From positions 1 through 21,063 of IMG/VR virus record IMGVR_UViG_3300025736_003554: a stretch of DNA of 21,063 bases; one strand, written 5' to 3'. The stretch is from a virus. A program made the translations under genes and the position numbers. Positions 14,342 through 19,173 of this stretch are shown here, piece after piece (position 1 is the stretch's first letter; each line of letters starts with the position of its first letter). Under the pieces are notes generated by a model, which was given only the letters and a program-made list of their open reading frames with translations, had not been told where the DNA came from and made no database searches.

Positions 14342-14412
14342 CTCCAAGACTTGGATTCGAACCAAGATTAGGTGGTTAACAGCCACCCATCCTACCGTTG
14401 AATGATCTTGGA
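14342..14412 (-). tRNA. tRNA-Asn (GTT)
   Basis: Acceptor TCCAAGA/TCTTGGA is perfect, D-arm ATTC/GGAT, anticodon stem GGTGG/CCACC with loop CTGTTAA (anticodon GTT), T-arm CTTGG-TTCGAAT-CCAAG, discriminator G. U1-A72 and G73 are the bacterial identity type. No CCA is encoded. Confidence 0.93.
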
Positions 14413-14417
14413 ATGGG

Positions 14418-14488
14418 CGGACAATAAGGGAATTGAACCCTTGATCTTCCCGTGACAGGGGAAAGTTTTGCCACTAAACTAATTGTCC
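14418..14488 (-). tRNA. tRNA-Asp (GTC)
   Basis: Acceptor GGACAAT/ATTGTCC is perfect, anticodon stem TTCCC/GGGAA with loop CTGTCAC (anticodon GTC), T-arm AAGGG-TTCAATT-CCCTT, discriminator G. Its 5' ten bases are also the last codons and stop of the HNH gene at 14479-14886. No CCA is encoded. Confidence 0.93.
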
Positions 14489-14886
14489 TTCTTTGACTTT
14501 TGTGTTTTTCTCCACCGATTATACCTCTCTCTGCCAGGCTCATTTTTGGCCTTTTCATACCACCGCATCCACGTTTTTCTTCTTCTGTCTGCGGGAGAAG
14601 CATATTTTGATTTTTGGACGAACCTTGTTCCAGCTCTCTCCATGTCATCAAAATTTTGTTTCGGTGTCCCTTCATAAAGGTGCTCAGGATTGACACATTT
14701 GCGGTTATTGCATTTATGCAATATCCACTTTTTGGAAAAAGACCCATGGGTCAAGAACCAAACAAATCTATGTGCATCATGTACCTTTCCTTTGTACTTG
14801 ATACAACCATAACCGTTACCCCTGCTGCCCGCTGTCCACAGCCAACAAGTATCCGTTTTTTGTACCTTTTTCCAGAATCTTTCCAT
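14479..14886 (-). CDS. HNH endonuclease inside the tRNA island
   Basis: This 135-residue HNH nuclease, of the type found as free-standing homing endonucleases in phages, starts with CWLWTAGSRGNGYG (14-27). It then has HDAHRFVWFLTHG (36-48), the zinc and catalytic core LHKCNNRKCVNPEHLYEGT (56-74) and QNFDDMERAGTR, followed by a basic C-terminal tail. His, Asn and His of the core are present. The last two codons and stop (GAC AAT TAG) lie in the 5' end of tRNA-Asp, so the gene is fused tightly to the tRNA cluster. A TTGACA promoter sits immediately upstream with almost no leader and no Shine-Dalgarno sequence. It is probably a selfish homing gene targeting a related tRNA region. Confidence 0.88.
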   Translation of the reverse strand: MERFWKKVQKTDTCWLWTAGSRGNGYGCIKYKGKVHDAHRFVWFLTHGSFSKKWILHKCNNRKCVNPEHLYEGTPKQNFDDMERAGTRFVQKSKYASPADRRRKTWMRWYEKAKNEPGRERYNRWRKTQKSKKDN

Positions 14887-14891
14887 TGCTA

Positions 14892-14920
14892 ATGGTAAAA
14901 GAAAAAAGGTTCGATGTCAA
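14892..14920 (-). promoter_or_regulatory. Promoter of the HNH gene, near-leaderless
   Basis: Minus-strand TTGACA (14920-14915, consensus) and TACCAT (14897-14892) are separated by 17 bases. Only five bases separate the -10 from the ATG at 14886, so transcription should begin at or next to the start codon. The -35 begins one base after the end of tRNA-Pro. Confidence 0.6.
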
Positions 14921-14921
14921 G

Positions 14922-14994
14922 TCAGAGATGTGAGATTCGAACTCACAACCTGATGCTCCCAAAGCACCCGCTCCACCAGTTGAGCCAATCTCTG
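14922..14994 (-). tRNA. tRNA-Pro (TGG)
   Basis: Acceptor CAGAGAT/ATCTCTG is perfect, D-arm GCTC/GAGC, anticodon stem GGTGC/GCATC with loop TTTGGGA (anticodon TGG), T-arm GTGAG-TTCGAAT-CTCAC, discriminator A. C1-G72 is the bacterial type. No CCA is encoded. Confidence 0.93.
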
Positions 14995-15019
14995 TTTATA
15001 TCTCATTATATATTATTAA

Positions 15020-15214
15020 TTAAGATAATTCTTTCTCCAACGATTTAATACGATTAGCGACTTGTTTATTATTTGGATATTTACGAAAAATCTTTTTTAA
15101 TTTTCTTAATTTGTTTCTTTCTCGGCGGTTTCTCATTCGATATCTTGTACATTTGATTTCATTTCTACCAAATTTACGAGATCCACCGCTACGAATTTTT
15201 CTAGATTTGATCAC
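15020..15214 (-). CDS. Small highly basic protein, unknown
   Basis: This 64-residue protein is dominated by Arg and Lys (KSRKIRSGGSRKFGRNEIKC, then a YRMRNRRERNKLRKLKKIF helix) with one Cys, and should bind nucleic acid by charge. The start is GTG at 15214, with AAGGGGGTG seven bases upstream. It lies between tRNA-Pro and the structured intergenic region before tRNA-Gly. It could be a ribosomal-protein-like or tRNA-island protein, but no family is recognised. Confidence 0.7.
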   Translation of the reverse strand: MIKSRKIRSGGSRKFGRNEIKCTRYRMRNRRERNKLRKLKKIFRKYPNNKQVANRIKSLEKELS

Positions 15215-15413
15215 GACTATTCACCCCCTTAAGGGCCGTCTTCAATTAAAATTTGACGACTACCTAGTCATGATTTCCTCCTAAAATATATAATATTATC
15301 GAGTTGACAACCATGCAATAAAACATGTTTTAATGTTTAGGTTGCCCCCCTTATTCTCCATCTTTTCAAGCGCAAAGGATTATCGGACGCTCTTTCGAGG
15401 TAGGAGCCGAGTG
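15215..15413 (-). other. Structured intergenic region upstream of the basic-protein gene
   Basis: This stretch of about 200 bases has no gene of normal size. In transcription order it holds a CTC-GAAA-GAG tetraloop hairpin (near 15393-15402), an imperfect hairpin at 15306-15346, and a strong AGGAGG site followed by a four-codon frame ATG ACT AGG TAG (MTR) at 15260-15271. It also holds a GACTA/TAGTC dyad over that start (15258-15269) and a CCCTTAAGGG palindrome touching the ribosome site of the basic-protein gene. The features look regulatory, but no known riboswitch or RNA family is recognised. Confidence 0.4.
15306..15346 (-). repeat. Imperfect hairpin with central palindrome
   Basis: GACAACC at 15306-15312 pairs with GGTTGCC at 15340-15346 (seven pairs, one G-T). 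It encloses the perfect palindrome AAAACATGTTTT at 15320-15331. There is no T-run on the minus strand, so it is not a standard terminator. Confidence 0.55.
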
Positions 15414-15484
15414 AGCGGGATAAGGTAATCGAACCCTTTTCTACAAATTGGAAGGATGTCATTGTGCCAATCAACTAATCCCGC
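15414..15484 (-). tRNA. tRNA-Gly (TCC), anticodon stem degenerate
   Basis: Acceptor GCGGGAT/ATCCCGC is perfect, D-arm GTTG/CAAT, anticodon loop CTTCCAA (anticodon TCC), T-arm AAGGG-TTCGATT-ACCTT with one G-A mismatch, discriminator T (bacterial type). The anticodon stem ACATC/TTTGT has two adjacent mismatches (T-T and C-T) next to the loop, so the gene may be decaying. No CCA is encoded. Confidence 0.75.
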
Positions 15485-15488
15485 ATAT

Positions 15489-15513
15489 GCTGAAGATTTA
15501 CCCCCTCTCCAGC
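15489..15513 (-). repeat. Eight-pair hairpin between tRNA-Trp and tRNA-Gly
   Basis: Minus-strand GCTGGAGA and TCTTCAGC pair over eight positions (one G-T) around the loop GGGGGTAAA. It sits exactly in the spacer between two tRNA genes and could guide tRNA precursor processing. There is no T-run after it, so a terminator is unlikely. Confidence 0.5.
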
Positions 15514-15517
15514 ATTG

Positions 15518-15585
15518 CAGATTGTCAAGGAGTCGAACCCTGCATGGCGAAGTTTGGAGTTTCGCCTGTACCCAGTACCCAATCT
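15518..15585 (-). tRNA. tRNA-Trp (CCA) with reduced D-arm
   Basis: Acceptor AGATTGG/ACAATCT (one mismatch at the inner pair), anticodon stem CGAAA/CTTCG with loop CTCCAAA (anticodon CCA), T-arm CAGGG-TTCGACT-CCTTG, discriminator G73 (bacterial type). The D-arm is only about CTG-GGTA-CAG, so the gene is about five bases short there. It starts one base after the stop of the 63-residue gene. Confidence 0.75.
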
Positions 15586-15586
15586 A

Positions 15587-15778
15587 TTATTTTATTTTAA
15601 CACACACTTTATTAGAATATCTTTCAATATATTGACGTTTTTGATCTCCACAATACCATGCGATATTTTCCCGAGTATTACGATCTAAATATTTCGAAGA
15701 ATCTAAAAGTTTTTTAAGTCCTTGTATTCTCTCTAAAAATTCGTTAGTGTTTATTTTTTGTGGATTTTTTGAGATCAT
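15587..15778 (-). CDS. Small unknown protein next to tRNA-Trp
   Basis: This 63-residue protein has a charged helix FLERIQGLKKLLDSSKYL followed by NTRENIAWYCGDQKRQYIERY and a basic C-terminus. It overlaps the upstream zinc-ribbon gene by 35 bases in another frame and ends one base before tRNA-Trp. The start codon has no good Shine-Dalgarno sequence, so the exact start is uncertain. The family is not recognised. Confidence 0.55.
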   Translation of the reverse strand: MISKNPQKINTNEFLERIQGLKKLLDSSKYLDRNTRENIAWYCGDQKRQYIERYSNKVCVKIK

Positions 15779-16007
15779 CGTAATCTAAAAATATGGGTAA
15801 TAATTTATCACTAGGTGACAAATGTTTTACATAAATTTCAGATACAATTGAAAACTCCTTTTTCGATCCACAACTAGAACAGCGAGTTAAATCACGAGTT
15901 AAAAAATCTTCATCCATTTTATTTTTAAGACTTTCTGCAGTATCCTTATCGATTACATAATGGATGGTACTACAATCACAACATTCTACAAATTTAGGTT
16001 CTTTCAT
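15744..16007 (-). CDS. Zinc-ribbon small protein
   Basis: This 87-residue protein has CCDC at 9-12 and CSSC at 43-46, with an intervening helix (KDTAESLKNKMDEDFL), like a rubredoxin-type knuckle pair. The second half is a mixed strand-helix region (FSIVSEIYVKHL). It is followed by an overlapping 63-residue gene. No clear Shine-Dalgarno sequence precedes the ATG. The function is unknown. Confidence 0.65.
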   Translation of the reverse strand: MKEPKFVECCDCSTIHYVIDKDTAESLKNKMDEDFLTRDLTRCSSCGSKKEFSIVSEIYVKHLSPSDKLLPIFLDYDDLKKSTKNKH

Positions 16008-16020
16008 TATTTTGAGAAAA

Positions 16021-16218
16021 TTACTTTTTCTTTTCTTCTTTTTTTATTATTTTCTTTTTAATTTTCTTCGGTTCATACTTAGGATTGGTTAAAACAAAAT
16101 ATTGAACTTTGCCCTCAACAACCAAATGGTTTACGCTTATGATAGGTACTTCATTTTTACTAAAACTACTCAATGCTTGATTGAGTTTTCTTAAATCTTC
16201 ATACTGACAGAGTTTCAT
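16021..16218 (-). CDS. Small unknown protein with lysine-rich tail
   Basis: The ATG at 16218 gives 65 residues. It overlaps the stop of the membrane-protein gene as ATGA and has GAAGGAG ten bases upstream; an earlier GTG at 16227 is too close to that site. The body (LCQYEDLRKLNQALSSF, then strands around VPIISVNHLVVEGKVQYFVL) looks like a small alpha/beta domain. The last 18 residues are nearly all Lys, Glu and Ile. No family is recognised. Confidence 0.65.
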   Translation of the reverse strand: MKLCQYEDLRKLNQALSSFSKNEVPIISVNHLVVEGKVQYFVLTNPKYEPKKIKKKIIKKEEKKK

Positions 16219-16565
16219 ATTTGACACGCTCCTTCGTTACAAGGACTTTTAATAAATAAAAATCGATATAATAAATAAAATAATACTGTATTCGATACCA
16301 TAAAAACAAGTCCCAAAATAGCAAGAGCAATGTCAAAATTTCTTTTCTTCTTAAAAAATTTAGCCAAAGACATCCGATTTTTTCCAGCAAGCCACATTAT
16401 AAATCTCGTATGCATTAATATATCGAAAGCATCAGTACATTTCTGTAAAGTTAATTTTCTCCAAAAACACAATACAGCACCCTTAATAAATTGTCTTTTA
16501 CTCGGCATAAAAATACCCAAAACAACGAAATATAGAATTAGAGTTAAACAAGGCAAACAAAACAT
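16215..16565 (-). CDS. Small membrane protein, cellular-like
   Basis: This 116-residue protein has a hydrophobic N-terminal segment (CLTLILYFVVLGIF, 6-19), a basic middle with KGAVLCFWRKLTLQKC (28-43) and AKFFKKKRN, a second membrane segment (ALAILGLVFMVSNTVLFYLLY, about 80-100, shortened here), and a Cys-containing end SPCNEGACQI. The CFWRKLTLxKC-xxxD pattern followed by a helix pair reminds me of membrane proteins from candidate-phylum bacteria and some archaea that occur near disulfide-exchange proteins; this is recall only. Two membrane passes with the basic loop in the cytoplasm are expected. It may be captured from the host. Confidence 0.6.
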   Translation of the reverse strand: MFCLPCLTLILYFVVLGIFMPSKRQFIKGAVLCFWRKLTLQKCTDAFDILMHTRFIMWLAGKNRMSLAKFFKKKRNFDIALAILGLVFMVSNTVLFYLLYRFLFIKSPCNEGACQI

Positions 16566-16572
16566 CTTTTTT

Positions 16573-16815
16573 TTATTTTAATATATCTGAAGAAATCACT
16601 GGAGTGTCATGTCTAGGAATTTCTGCCCCCTCGGGAACACGATCAAATTCTTTGCTATGTATAATAAGTCGCCAACAATGAGTATTTATTTCATATCTAA
16701 ACCTCATCATTTGAGCATCTTTAGGTAAAGCGTTTTCAGAAGCTTTTTTGAGAATTTCACCAAGTAATTCAGCTGATACATCAAGATATTTAACTCGATT
16801 TAATTTTCTTGTCAT
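16573..16815 (-). CDS. Unknown 80-residue protein
   Basis: The protein begins MTRKLNRVKYLDVSAELLGEIL and continues KKASENALPKDAQMMRFRYE, a WRLIIHSKEFDRVPEGAEIP stretch and a short C-terminal segment. The pattern (helix, then two or three strands ending with a proline-rich turn) looks like a compact alpha/beta domain. A good GAGGTG site lies eight bases before the ATG. I do not recognise the family. Confidence 0.7.
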   Translation of the reverse strand: MTRKLNRVKYLDVSAELLGEILKKASENALPKDAQMMRFRYEINTHCWRLIIHSKEFDRVPEGAEIPRHDTPVISSDILK

Positions 16816-16817
16816 TT

Positions 16818-16973
16818 TTAAAGCACCTCTAAATGTTTAAATTGAACAGGCGTAAATTTATTATCACTTAATTTTACTATAACACCATTTGTCATCATAG
16901 TGGTTACTTCTCCTGTTTTACCTACTTTGTCTGGTGGGCCAATAATAATTTTTACTTTATCACCTTTTTTCAT
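16818..16973 (-). CDS. KOW/SH3-like microprotein
   Basis: This 51-residue frame begins MKKGDKVKIIIGPPDKVGKTG, continues EVTTMMTNGVIVKL and ends FTPVQFKHLEVL. The KKGDKVKII-GP-x-KVGKTGEV arrangement is that of a KOW motif as in ribosomal protein L24 and NusG C-termini, so it may bind RNA or a transcription or translation partner. The ATG overlaps the stop of the nuclease gene upstream as ATGA, supporting the start. Residue identity beyond the fold type is unknown. Confidence 0.7.
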   Translation of the reverse strand: MKKGDKVKIIIGPPDKVGKTGEVTTMMTNGVIVKLSDNKFTPVQFKHLEVL

Positions 16974-17278
16974 TTCTTTTTCTCTAATAAACTAATAAAA
17001 TCATTTTTATCCAGAACTACTAATTCAATTCCCTTCTTTATAAGTAAAATTGATAATATTGGCAGCTTTCTGGATTTTAATGCCTCGTTGAACAATTTAG
17101 TCCACACACTCGATGTTATCCGAAATCCTTCTTTATCGGTTGTCTTAGAATCGATTAGGTAGTCTTTCGTTACGACATCCCCTGCGAACGACCAAAACCC
17201 TCCACTTTTAGGAGTGCGTCGTCCACCAAATTGTTTAGCGTCTTTAATTTCCTTTTTTTGCCAAGTGGTTTTACTCAT
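16970..17278 (-). CDS. PD-(D/E)XK nuclease-like protein (Hjc-like)
   Basis: This 102-residue protein matches small archaeal/phage Holliday-junction resolvase-type nucleases in layout: Glu10 in the first helix (QKKEIKDAKQFG), a GGRRTPKSGG basic loop, GDVVTKDYLIDSKTT with Asp34 and Asp43-x-Lys45, and LPILSILLIKKGIELVVLD as the next strands. The family's E-x-K is D-x-K here. It probably acts on branched DNA in phage recombination with RecA and SSB. It starts two bases after the NUMOD3/HNH stop and overlaps the KOW-like gene by ATGA. Confidence 0.7.
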   Translation of the reverse strand: MSKTTWQKKEIKDAKQFGGRRTPKSGGFWSFAGDVVTKDYLIDSKTTDKEGFRITSSVWTKLFNEALKSRKLPILSILLIKKGIELVVLDKNDFISLLEKKK

Positions 17279-17280
17279 AA

Positions 17281-17940
17281 TTAATTTTCCAAAAATTCCT
17301 TTATTTGTTTTTTGGTATTATTCTTTGTTCCATATATTCTATGAAATTTTTTATGGCTTTTTTCGCTTAATGTAATTCCATTACTAACTACAAATCTTAA
17401 TTCGGGAAATTGAGCAAAATTTTGAATATGGTGAGGATGTAATTCTCCACCCTTCTTTCCTGTTTTCTGACAAGTATAATTATCTCTGGCAAAAACAGAC
17501 TTCCGCCAAAGATCGAATTCTCTACTATTTCTAATTAAAGTATTTTTCTTTGTAACCCCACCTTTCCAACCGCCACTTTTACTTCCTTTCATTCCTAATT
17601 GAGAAGGAGGTTTTCTCCCAGACTTTTTCATTTGTTCACTCATATGCTTTCTAGTTTCTAAAGTACGTTTATATTTCCCCGCCCATGGTTTTTTCATTCC
17701 TTTATGAACTTCTGATAATTTTCTTTTATGATCTTCCGTTTTTTTGTATTTGCCAGCCCATGGGCATTTTTTCCCTTTCCGAGCTTCACTCATGCGCTTT
17801 TTTGTTTCTTTACTAAATTTATGACCTTTATGAGCCTCAATTTGTTTTTTTCTATAATCTTTATTCTGCCACAATTGCTTTGTGATTTTACTCATAACTT
17901 CTAAATGCTTTTTTGTACGTTTATATATTCCTATTGGCAT
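17281..17940 (-). CDS. HNH endonuclease with NUMOD3 repeats
   Basis: This 219-residue protein looks like a free-standing homing endonuclease. Residues 1-125 hold repeated NUMOD3-type DNA-binding modules: SEARKGKKCPWAGKYKKTED (51-70) and SEVHKGMKKPWAGKYKRTLE (76-95), with related copies before and after. The HNH domain follows with LWRKSVFARDNYTCQKTG (144-161), HPHH (168-171), N187 and H196/H200. Cys157 belongs to the core. Its own promoter lies nine bases upstream with no Shine-Dalgarno sequence, a mark of an independently inserted selfish gene. The recognition site cannot be read, but the intein in RecA and the second HNH gene show that homing elements are active in this genome. Confidence 0.92.
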   Translation of the reverse strand: MPIGIYKRTKKHLEVMSKITKQLWQNKDYRKKQIEAHKGHKFSKETKKRMSEARKGKKCPWAGKYKKTEDHKRKLSEVHKGMKKPWAGKYKRTLETRKHMSEQMKKSGRKPPSQLGMKGSKSGGWKGGVTKKNTLIRNSREFDLWRKSVFARDNYTCQKTGKKGGELHPHHIQNFAQFPELRFVVSNGITLSEKSHKKFHRIYGTKNNTKKQIKEFLEN

Positions 17941-17949
17941 CTTGTGTTA

Positions 17950-17978
17950 AGTATAACATAGATGCCAAGAAATATCAA
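17950..17978 (-). promoter_or_regulatory. Promoter of the NUMOD3/HNH gene, near-leaderless
   Basis: Minus-strand TTGATA (17978-17973) and TATACT (17955-17950) are exactly 17 bases apart, with TGT before the -10 (extended TGN). Nine bases lie between the -10 and the ATG at 17940, so the leader should be only two or three bases long. Confidence 0.75.
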
Positions 17979-17996
17979 GTTTTTTTTGCCAAGTTT

Positions 17997-18212
17997 TCAC
18001 TTTCTCTTTTTAAATATGGAAATCATACTAACGGCCATTAAAACAGCAACTACTACTAGAAAAATCCAATAATTTAAGCCGTTAAGTTCTTTCTTTTCGT
18101 CTGAAAGCAAATTAACGGGGGTAGGAACGGGTTCTACTAATGTTGCTGTATTTGTTGCGGTGGGAACAACTTCTTCAAAAACATATCCACCTTCAGCGCC
18201 TGCTAATAACAT
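17997..18212 (-). CDS. Small single-pass membrane protein
   Basis: This 71-residue protein has a Thr/Pro/Val-rich N-terminal half (VVPTATNTATLVEPVPTPVN), one hydrophobic segment of about 20 residues (47-67, WIFLVVVAVLMAVSMISIF region) and a KKRK tail, so the C-terminus should face the cytoplasm. AGGAGGTG directly before the ATG is one of the strongest ribosome sites in the window. It lies between SSB and the HNH gene. No family is recognised; anti-host or envelope roles are possible. Confidence 0.7.
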   Translation of the reverse strand: MLLAGAEGGYVFEEVVPTATNTATLVEPVPTPVNLLSDEKKELNGLNYWIFLVVVAVLMAVSMISIFKKRK

Positions 18213-18233
18213 AATTATTCACCTCCTAAATTA

Positions 18234-18752
18234 TTAAAATGGTAATACGTCATCGTCTTTTTCTTTAATTAATGCGTCTTTTTCTTCTTTAATATCGTCC
18301 TTTTTATCTTTTCCAAAATCATCAGGGATGATAATATCCTCAACCTTTTCATCTACGGGAGAAGGTTCAGGTTCGGGTGGTGCTGGTTCATTTGGGAGAG
18401 CAGCTCCAACTTGTTTTCCTCTACTGTCTAATAATATTAACTCATCTGCAACAATTTCTGTTACATAATGTTTTTGTCCCTGTGGATCTTCCCAATTTCT
18501 GTTAGATATTCGTCCTTCAATGAAAACCTTTCTGCCTTTCGTTAATAGCTGAGAACATATCTCTGCTAATTTGCTCCAAGCAATGACTTTGTGAAAAGTT
18601 GCCTCATCTTGAGCCTCTCCCTTTGCATTTTTCCAATTACGATTAGTTGCTACTGAAAAGTTACAAACGGGCGTACCACTTGGAGTATATCTTAACTCAG
18701 GGTCTTTTGTTAAATTACCTATTAATTGTGCTTTGTTTAAGCTTCTTGACAT
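18234..18752 (-). CDS. ssb: Single-stranded DNA-binding protein
   Basis: This 172-residue protein has the OB-fold of bacterial SSB: LNKAQLIGNLTKDPELRYTP (5-24), VCNFSVATNRNW (29-40), FHKVIAWSKLAEI (53-65) and a GRKVFIEGRIS strand. A Pro/Glu/Asp-rich linker follows and the protein ends in DDVLPF, the acidic tip that in bacteria recruits partner proteins. It should coat ssDNA for RecA-driven recombination and replication of the phage. The ribosome site AGGAGA is good and a candidate promoter lies in the end of the upstream nuclease gene. The bacterial type of SSB argues for a bacterial host. Confidence 0.96.
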   Translation of the reverse strand: MSRSLNKAQLIGNLTKDPELRYTPSGTPVCNFSVATNRNWKNAKGEAQDEATFHKVIAWSKLAEICSQLLTKGRKVFIEGRISNRNWEDPQGQKHYVTEIVADELILLDSRGKQVGAALPNEPAPPEPEPSPVDEKVEDIIIPDDFGKDKKDDIKEEKDALIKEKDDDVLPF

Positions 18753-18783
18753 AATTATCTCCTGTTTTTAATTTTAATAATTT

Positions 18784-19173
18784 TTAATGATTATATTCTG
18801 GTGCATATTTTTCGACAAATCTATCTACGATTTCTCTAACTGTTGTTTTTGGTATTTTATGCCACTTTCCTGCAAACCTTATTTGTGTTACTTTACATTT
18901 TGATACATCGATAAATCCTTTTGATAACTTTTCCCATCTAGCTACAATTAACAAAGATTTTACTTTTGAGTTGTCTACTAATCTTTCAAGTGCTAATTGT
19001 TGACCGTATGGCATTTTTGCATCTCCCCCTTTACATTCAATAAGTACAAATATTTTATTGCCAAAATCGACAAATCCATCTAAATCTGTAGGTGTTATTT
19101 TCCCATATTGAAGTCCAGTAAAATCACATAATATACTGGCACCTTCTTTGTTTTTTATTGCTCCTCGTTCCAT
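18784..19173 (-). CDS. PD-(D/E)XK nuclease-like protein
   Basis: This 129-residue protein reads as a restriction-enzyme-fold nuclease: TDLDGFVDFG with Asp32, FVLIECKGG with Glu46-x-Lys48, and GQQLALERLV with the conserved Gln after the active site. This is the arrangement of VRR-NUC/Hjc-like phage nucleases. The C-terminal part has KSLLIVARWEKLSKGF strands and a basic KWHKIPKTT. It may trim or resolve DNA with RecA and SSB. Its start lies 19 bases inside the upstream fusion gene; the following SSB gene is 31 bases away. Confidence 0.75.
   Translation of the reverse strand: MERGAIKNKEGASILCDFTGLQYGKITPTDLDGFVDFGNKIFVLIECKGGDAKMPYGQQLALERLVDNSKVKSLLIVARWEKLSKGFIDVSKCKVTQIRFAGKWHKIPKTTVREIVDRFVEKYAPEYNH
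18790..18818 (-). promoter_or_regulatory. Candidate promoter for ssb
   Basis: Minus-strand TTGTCG (18818-18813) and TATAAT (18795-18790, perfect -10) are 17 bases apart. The -35 matches the consensus in four of six positions. It lies in the last codons of the nuclease gene, 38 bases ahead of the SSB start. Confidence 0.5.

Noticed and set aside
14376-14747. 123-codon minus-strand frame across tRNA-Asn/Asp and the HNH gene
   Set aside because: It crosses two tRNA genes and runs in another frame of a clear HNH gene.
15210-15232. Rho-independent terminator at the CCCTTAAGGG palindrome
   Set aside because: The palindrome has no loop and no T-run, and it overlaps a ribosome binding site.
15347-15413. 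Possible eighth tRNA before tRNA-Gly
   Set aside because: There is no T-arm sequence and no acceptor pairing; only a small GAAA hairpin can be drawn.
14191-15585. Stop-codon suppressor tRNAs or a recoded genetic code
   Set aside because: The anticodons are GTA, CTG, GTT, GTC, TGG, TCC and CCA; none reads a stop, and TGA, TAA and TAG all end genes in the window.
16199-16390. 63-codon frame overlapping the membrane protein
   Set aside because: It lacks a ribosome site and coupling, and its hydrophobic sequence is the shifted-frame shadow of the membrane segment.
17281-17940. CRISPR-like or tandem DNA repeat in the NUMOD3 region
   Set aside because: The repetition is at protein level (PWAGKYK modules) with diverged DNA and no spacers; no CRISPR array is present anywhere in the window.
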